This document shows positions 57,201-64,000 of a stretch of DNA of 64,000 bases, in pieces. The DNA is taken from the NCBI RefSeq assembly GCF_000764305.2, contig NW_025944001.1, positions 1 to 64,000 of the forward strand, given 5' to 3'. The position numbers were made by a program, and so were the translations under genes. The notes under the pieces are model-generated. The model did not search any database. It had not been told where the DNA came from and saw nothing but the letters and a program-made list of their open reading frames with translations. Numbering within the stretch: position 1 is the first letter of the stretch; every line of letters begins with the position of its first letter. The DNA comes from Hyalella azteca. Taxonomy: Eukaryota; Arthropoda; Malacostraca; Amphipoda; Hyalellidae.

Positions 57201-58016
57201 ATTCTCGAGCAGCGGACGTCACAAATATGACCTGGTTAGCAGCGCGTACGTCGCGTGTCGGCTCATATTTAATGCCACTTTTATTTTGAGATAATAATAC
57301 TAAATAATTTGGAGGAAAAGTAGTTTAATCTAATTCAAGATTGATTCATGTGTTTTTTTCTGGTTTAATTGCATCCAATTCTTTTTTCACTTGATAATAA
57401 GTTCTTAGAAAATTTCACCTGATTTTCAGTTACAACCGGAATCACATTTTATGTGGATGGGCTATCGGCAGTGTCAGCCGAGTGTACAAATGTTGCAATG
57501 AGTGTACATATAGCTTAAAGCATCGGTTAGACCTCATTCTGAAATTGTAATTATTTCGTCATGTTTTAGTAAAAACCCACGACATCGTTGTAAAATTCAT
57601 GAACTTAGACAGGTTCTATTATGCATGGAAATCGTTGACACTCAGAACACTGTAACTCGGTAATGCCGAAAGAGCGAGTGAATTTACATGTAAAAACTAG
57701 CTTGATGTTCCGATTATTCGCTTTTATTCTTCAATTGAATATTATTTTATTGTTTGAAACACCTGAGTCCACTGAGTGGACAAAGGTTTTTTATACAACT
57801 TTGCAGGTTTTTCTTCCCTTTTTTGATCATTATAATTGTAGTATGTGATATTCTTTATATCAATTTTGCTTGTTATCCCCTGAAAAATATTTAACGCCCT
57901 ATGTAAGTCAGCGGCTTATCCGTTAGATTGCTTCTCGTAGATGTCCAATTATGTCAAGAATCCTGAGTTTCGTACTTTTTTTTATTCGAGATGAGACGAG
58001 ATGCGTTTTCCCGATA
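54217..58016. other. intron-like, no gene
   Basis: AT-rich. A GC-richer patch at about 56370-56460 and 57000-57240 has no recognisable homology. Confidence 0.4.
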
Positions 58017-58215
58017 AGGGTACGCACACAGTGAAAGCAGGTTGCCGGCGTGCTGGTTACCTGCTCAGACTGGCGCCTGAAACCATAGAGCACAGAAGCC
58101 GATTCGTACAGGTTTTCAGTGTGGACACTTACATTATTGTCCTATGTTCATTCTTGTGGCAGGTTGGAGCAGGTTGCCCGCGCGGGCAAACCTGCTTTCA
58201 CTGTGTGCGTACCCT
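58017..58215. mobile_element. 199-bp MITE with 27-bp TIR
   Basis: Tips AGGGTACGCACACAGTGAAA then GCAGGTT at both ends in inverted orientation, essentially identical. Short non-coding centre. Target duplication ambiguous (CGATA near both sides). Confidence 0.88.
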
Positions 58216-60861
58216 AAGCGATAAAAATTGGGACAATTTTTAACTTTGTGGGAATTACGGGACGGTACCGAGACACGACGTCCCGGACAGAAGAGGACTT
58301 TTTAAGTCTCGGAATTTACTCCTATATATACTTAGCTGAGACTGATTACACTGTTTTGCGGTTCTAATAATTTGAGACGTTTACAGTCACTATTCTGATG
58401 GGGGCTATGTCATTAAAATTCAATGATGCCTACTCTTACTCTTGCAGGTGTTCTTGTGTTAGTCTAATGCCACATAAATATCTCTTTCGCAGCGCTTGAG
58501 AGAACCCTTCGATCCACACTTTACTATGCGGCTAACTTATAGACATCAGGCGCGATGAAAGGCTTAACAGAAATATTATTCACGCAATAGTCAGCCATAC
58601 ATCGCCAAGCCTACCCACTAATTCAACTTTCTAATTGCTTAGTCAATCAAATATCACCAAATCTGCCCATGACTTCATGACAACTTCTTATTAACAACCA
58701 AGGGTATGCTTGTAATTCGTTAAACAGCGCGTTCGGAATGTCTAGTTTTGTTTTCTATCGTAAAGCAATACCTACTATTATTTTGTGATGAATATTCAAG
58801 GCGGACATGTATTGTTACTTATTGTTTCATATTTATCTATATCGATCGTATCGTTTCATTGCACCCGGTACACAAATTTCAAATTCTGGGACACGAGAAT
58901 TAGTTTGCCACTATTCAACCCTTTACTCTGGCACAAATTTTTTTCTGTCTCGTTATTTGTTTCCGGGAAAAATTCTCGTTTCATCCCTGTCGTTGTCCAG
59001 CTTCGTTTCGAGAAAATTATTCCGAGACGCTGGAGTCAAGAATTACCATGTTTCGTGTGCTCTTGCTTTATTGTCCTTGAAATTTTAAACCTACTAAAAT
59101 TCAACACAGCTTCTAATAAGACAAACCCCACGGCTAGCGGGCGGTGTTCGGGAAATTCTTGGTATAGTTGGATAAACTTCATTAGCGTGAGACCTTTACA
59201 CGTCACGTCTGAGTCAGGGTTCCCTTAGTAGATTCCCATTTTAGATGCACGGCTAGAAGTTCTGGCTTGACGAACTGCAGGTAAAAATTGTGAAAGTCGA
59301 ACTCGTAAAATCCACTTAGGAAGAGCTTGAATGTTTAGCCAAAAATTGCTGTGAAGTTACAACTTTAAGGTTATTTGGATGATTTCAGAATATTTGTTGA
59401 GTATTCTTCCATTATTTTCTGTATAACTCTCAATTTGAATATTAGCCAAAGGCTCCAATAAATGAAGAAGTAATTGTTCACACGAACTTTGATAAGTCAT
59501 CATGTGACCGCAGCGCTCTGTAATCAAACTATATAAGCACACTGCTCGAGTTTTCCATGCTAACCAGAGCGAGCTTGAAATGAATTCAACTTTACTGAAG
59601 GCTTCGCAACTTATCGTTCCTGATATTATCCAACCTTCATTAAATCCTTGCTTGGACCGTGCATTAAAAGCGTGCTCGCTAATGGAAGTTACTGGGCTTC
59701 ACGTTGCGGTCGCTTTAATTAGCTTGGTTGACGTGGGCGTTCACTTGTAATCCGAGAGCTTTTGAAAATTACAGGTTTTTCTGCCCAACTTACTTGCATC
59801 GTAGTTGGCTTACCAGAAGGTGTAGCTATTTTTGATTTCCGGAACGAAGTTAACTAATTACGCAGGCAGTTCTGAAACGTTGGGTGTAGATTAGGTTTCG
59901 AATTGACCGCACACCAGTAGTAGTGTGATTTCGTCCTCTTCACTAGAAATAATGAAATTCCTAAAGGAAATTTATGCTCTGCACCTTCATTAAACCGAGT
60001 GAAATGTACTCGGATGTCTCATCTAAAATTAACCTTCCCCATATAAGTTTAATTAGATGACCTTTTACGTGAAAGTTTCATTAAGTATTATACCTATTCT
60101 GTTACAGCTTGATAACTTCGGATAGCTTGAGGAATTCGCACAGCGATTCAGGTATCGTCTTATGACCAAAAACTCAGTGTAGTTTTTAATTGTTTCCTTG
60201 AGAGTTGACGCAGAACTCTTAGAGCTGGAGGACAATTTGTGGAATTAATCTTCTCATAGAGTAAAATTGACGAAGAAGAATACTAACAGACAAGCTGCAG
60301 GGGTATTATTACATAATACTGATATATATGAATAGTTTCAATAAATGCACAGCGGAGTATAAATTGGAATATTACTATCCCTTTAAGACTATATATTTAT
60401 CATTATTATTGTACAACTACACCGCGGAGCCGTCATGCTCCAGTCCATGTACGTACAGATGTTCTCTAACGTACCATCCTACGAGTGGCGTCAATATAGC
60501 GACTTGATGACGCAAATGAGTCCCAGCTGAAATTTAAAAGGCCATTAATATGTCAGTATGACCCACAAATGGGCAAGTAATTCAAAAAAGTGCATCGCTA
60601 TGTCGACGCGGTTGACTCATTTCAGTGGGTCAACCAGACCAACCCATTTCTCACAGTGCTCGGTTACCTGCAATGAATGCTTTACATTCCTTCCACGCCC
60701 AAACTTAGAGCGCTCTGTCCACCAGGGGATCTCCCTGGGGCCATGCAGCGCGTGCCAGGAAGTATATCGTCGTGTTCTCGTCTTACTTTGAATTCACTTC
60801 ATCTTGGTGGCTGGTCTTGACATGCAGTAACTTATTTTCTTGATCCGGAGTGACCTGATCA
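58216..60861. other. no gene recognised
   Basis: Includes a 147-codon plus frame (58785-59228) with a hydrophobic N-terminus but no homology, expected by chance at about this frequency in 64 kb of AT-rich DNA. Confidence 0.35.
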
Positions 60862-61009
60862 GGGCCTATATACTTTCAAAAAAGTTAAGATATCGTAAGT
60901 TCATCAGCCAATCATTTACGGCCTTTTAAGCAAAATCCACCAATCATGGACAAGAGAATAGAGCGTAAGTACTTACGTTCACTTAGCGATTTTTGAAAGT
61001 ATGGCCCCA
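60862..61009. mobile_element. 148-bp MITE, copy 2 (inverted relative to 46482)
   Basis: Starts GGGCCTATATACTTTCAAAA and ends TTTTTGAAAGTATGGCCCC, with CGTAAGTACTTACG near the right end. Same family as copy 1. Confidence 0.85.
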
Positions 61010-61329
61010 GTTCGCTTTTAGGATCCTTATTGTTCTCCTGCAGTTGCATTATTGATGATATTTGTATTAAATGCTTTTAAATTAATTCGAGGCTGGTCAA
61101 TATTTATGTGTTAACGGTATATTTTTATGTAAAGATATTTCAGAATAGTTGACGTATTGAGTCAATATCTGATTCCGCTTCAAACTTCAGTTTGTAATTT
61201 TCATCATTAATTAAAATGCTAATCTCATCATGAATATCCGTAGACCTCAGAATTAAAATGATGAATAACTGTGAATTTATTTAATTGAATATTTGTTGAT
61301 GCCTGTGCCCAAGCTCCATAGCTTGAATT

Positions 61330-61467
61330 GCAAACAATTCATTCAATGATACCCATTTAAATGTTATGTAGAATTTGTGTTGGTCCCTAGAAGCAATTTT
61401 TCAAAACAATTCATTCAATGTTACCCATTTAAATGTTATGTAGAATTTGTGTTGGTCCCTAGAAGCA
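61330..61467. repeat. 70-bp tandem duplication
   Basis: AACAATTCATTCAATGATAC through ATTTGTGTTGGTCCCTAGAA and GCAAT occurs twice, one mismatch, period about 70. Confidence 0.88.
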
Positions 61468-61649
61468 ATGTGTCATGATTTTTCCGGCAGCAACGTAAAC
61501 CTGTGGGCAGAAAATCGCCAAGTTTTGTGCCAAGCGCCGGGACAGAATTTGGTTAAAGAGGATATGTTGTTTCAGAGCTGTCCTTGCTCGCACCCTTGAG
61601 CAAATACTGCCCGAAAAGGTGTGGGCGCTGCTACTAGCATTTTCCTACT

Positions 61650-62290
61650 ACTAATATTGCTAGTACTATTAGTGTTGCTAGTAGTTCGTGTGGGCGTTTT
61701 TTCTAATATTTCCTACTACTATTATTGCTAGTAGTTAGTGTGGGATTTTCTACTCGTATTTCCTAGTAGTACTAGTAGTACGTTGGGTGTTTTTCCTAAT
61801 ATTTTCTTACTAACTACTAGTATTACTAGTACTATTAGTGTTGCTAGTAGTACGTGTGGGCGTTTTTCTTAATATTTCCCACTAATAGTATTGCTAGTAC
61901 TATTAGTGTTGCTAGTAGTACGTGTGGGCGTTTTTCCTAATATTTTCCTAGTACTAATATTGCTAGTACTATTAGTGTTGCCTGTAGTACGTGTGTGCGT
62001 TTTTCTTAATATTTCCTCCTACTATTAATGCTAGTAGTTGGTATGGGAGTTTCTACTAGTATTTCCTAGTAGTACTAGTTGTATGTGTGGGTGTCTTCCT
62101 AATATTTTCCTACTACTAGTATTACTAGTACTAGTTGGTGTGGGAGTTTCTACTAGTATTTCCTAGTAGTACTAGTAGTACGTGTGGGTGTTTTTCCTAA
62201 TATTTTCTTACTACCAGTATTACAAGTAGTTGGTGTGGGAGTTTCTACTAGTATTTCCTAGTATTACTAGTAGTAGGTGTGGGCGTTTTT
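61650..62290. repeat. CTAGTA-rich minisatellite
   Basis: Repeats of 50-120 bases built from CCTACTACTAATATTGCTAG, TACTATTAGTGTTGCTAGTA and GTACGTGTGGGCGTTTTTCC. The many CTAG/ACTAGT palindromes give strong local self-complementarity. Higher-order order is irregular. Confidence 0.85.
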
Positions 62291-64000
62291 AGCGCCGTAT
62301 TTAGCGCCTTAAGCAAATACGGCGCTGGCGTTTCTATTAGTGTTTACAAATGATTCACAATACTGCCATTTGAAAGTGAACATTGCAAGTACTCTGCTCC
62401 TAACTGGAATGCATTTTTTATACTTATTTTTATGCCTACAAATGTAACAGAGCTGCTGTAAATATTGTAAGTGATCACCGCATTGCAGGTCGTGCTGGCG
62501 CGTCAGAAAACAATTTATGTTATTTAGAAGTTTGTTTTTAAATACCTACCTAAAGTGCATGTATTTGCATCATGTATATTTATGATGTACGACAGTTGTA
62601 CGTGTAATTTATGTATTCAAGTTCCTTCAGGAATATTCACGAATAATTAATTCTTTTCAATGAAGATGCAACTTCATTCTTTATGTATTCATTAATACTC
62701 CCAATTCATTGCTAATACTCTTCATATTTGTAATATTATATATCTAAAAGTAACAATATATTTTTATCTGCCGCTGAAGAATTGCGTAAAGTTTAATCTC
62801 GTCATTACGATAAACGTTCGTCTGGGCTGGAAAACAATATCACCGCTAATACTATCACGCTTCCTATAGCCGATTTTTCTATATTAACAACGCTCCCCAA
62901 ACTATTCAAAATCCTTAAATTATATCAATATCCTCAATATGTCGATATTATAACATTTTCTTGAAGCATGGGCGCAAAATCTTCTGGAACCTTGTATTTG
63001 TCCAATACCGATAATAAAGAACACTTATATATCAGATTTTCCTCTCACACGAGCCTCTATAGTACCGTAGTTATCGTAGCTCGGATATGCGTGAATGTGG
63101 CCACGGGAGTCCTGGGCGATAGAAAGCCAGGAAAACTGACGCTTGCGGCGCGAGATATGGACTGCGATCAGTACCTGAGTTGCACCATAACCGATATCGC
63201 TTGCCGTGCTCTGCGCAATGTTTTTCAACTGCTCAAGAGTGCTATACACTTAAGTTTTACGAAAGAAAAATGTAAACTTACGTATAAACGTCACAGTAAA
63301 CGTCGGCAAAGATTTTTTATATAATGGCCCTAGCAAGAAAAGTTATCAACAGTGGACGAAATGGCAAAAGGTCATTTACCAGTGACTGTATGATACACTA
63401 ACTTTCAGCTGTACATTACCCGTAGCTGCGGGACGGTTGCACATATGGTGCAGTTTGTTCACCCTGCTAAAATTCGTTAGTCCGGCGTAGAACTTGATAT
63501 AAGTGCTACCTACGGTGAAATTTTGCACCCATTTGCAGCATAGCTCCGAAAACCGTAGTTTTGTATCATTTTATGTCAATATTAATCAATTTCAACAGGC
63601 ATACTATATAGCTGCCTAGCATTTAGCTCGTTTATCAAGATCCTCCAAGTGAACTCATGTTTAAATCTCCAATAAAATATAAAAAAAATCATTGACGACC
63701 TTCATCTGATCTGCCTTTCTTCCCGCCCTACAGAATACTTATCCATATGACCATTAAAATGTGAACGTAAATACCGGCCTCCTGCCGTGCAATTTCACTT
63801 GTCCTTCAGATGGCTCTGAGCTGCCTCGCTTTACACACAACGTAAAATCCCGCTGTCCTTATACCCATTATTCTGTTGTATCCCGTCGGCTTCCCGTCAA
63901 TAGATTATTGTATGGTATCAATTGCATTGCCGGCAAACATTTCCTTTACTGTTAGATGTTCTATTCCCGTAATTCGTAAACACGATGTCGTCTAACGCGG
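62291..64000. other. no gene recognised
   Basis: Frames at 62968-63324 (plus) and 63025-63249 (minus) overlap over a GC-richer patch. On the minus strand LKNIAQSTASDIGYGATQ lies between TTGAGCAG and CAG|GTACTG, a possible micro-exon, without homology. Nothing else. Confidence 0.3.

Noticed and set aside
58785..59228. 147-codon secreted protein
   Set aside because: No homology, AT-driven hydrophobic composition, and about one such frame is expected by chance in this much sequence.

Overview
The window is nuclear DNA of an animal, most likely an arthropod. It is AT-rich, has spliceosomal introns and few genes, and is dominated by transposon remnants and minisatellites. A tRNA-headed SINE, non-LTR, Penelope-like and hAT relics and many TIR elements fit an arthropod; a crustacean is my guess from the reverse-transcriptase fragments. 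Four single N bases and an intact Tn5/Nextera mate-pair junction adapter show a short-read, gap-filled assembly, so array lengths and some joins are not reliable.

Only two host genes can be named. (1) On the minus strand, 7512-13250, there is a complete eight-exon MAEA (GID9/Fyv10) gene, about 387 codons. MAEA is a RING subunit of the CTLH/GID E3 ubiquitin ligase. All eight exons join in frame and their lengths track the human protein. (2) On the plus strand at 50378-50451 there is one internal exon of a GRK2-type G-protein-coupled receptor kinase (Drosophila Gprk1-like), in the RGS-homology domain. Its neighbouring exons were not found here, so the right 13.5 kb looks like one long intron.

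Layout. 1-7.1 kb: repeats, two reverse-transcriptase relics and a SINE. 7.2-13.4 kb: MAEA, with minisatellites against or across exon edges. 14.8-17.5 kb: a microsatellite-like array, a non-LTR RT relic and a TA-flanked TIR element. 17.6-23.6 kb: a decayed Penelope-like element holding a solo LTR and a long-TIR element, the latter itself split by a third transposon. 24-28.8 kb: an array, the adapter artefact and a foldback-like element with GC-rich palindromic ends. 29.5-36.3 kb: a mosaic of repeated blocks, an hAT relic with an 8-bp target duplication and unassigned coding-like segments. 36.3-50 kb: LINE tails, an hAT element with nested insertions, MITEs and a few exon-like pieces. 50-64 kb: the GRK exon followed by arrays and MITEs.

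The most unusual feature is in MAEA. Three of its seven 5' splice sites lie inside tandem arrays (unit about 20, 80-81 and 96 bp) whose repeat unit spans the exon-intron junction, so the splice donor and the last exon bases are copied up to 17 times into the intron.
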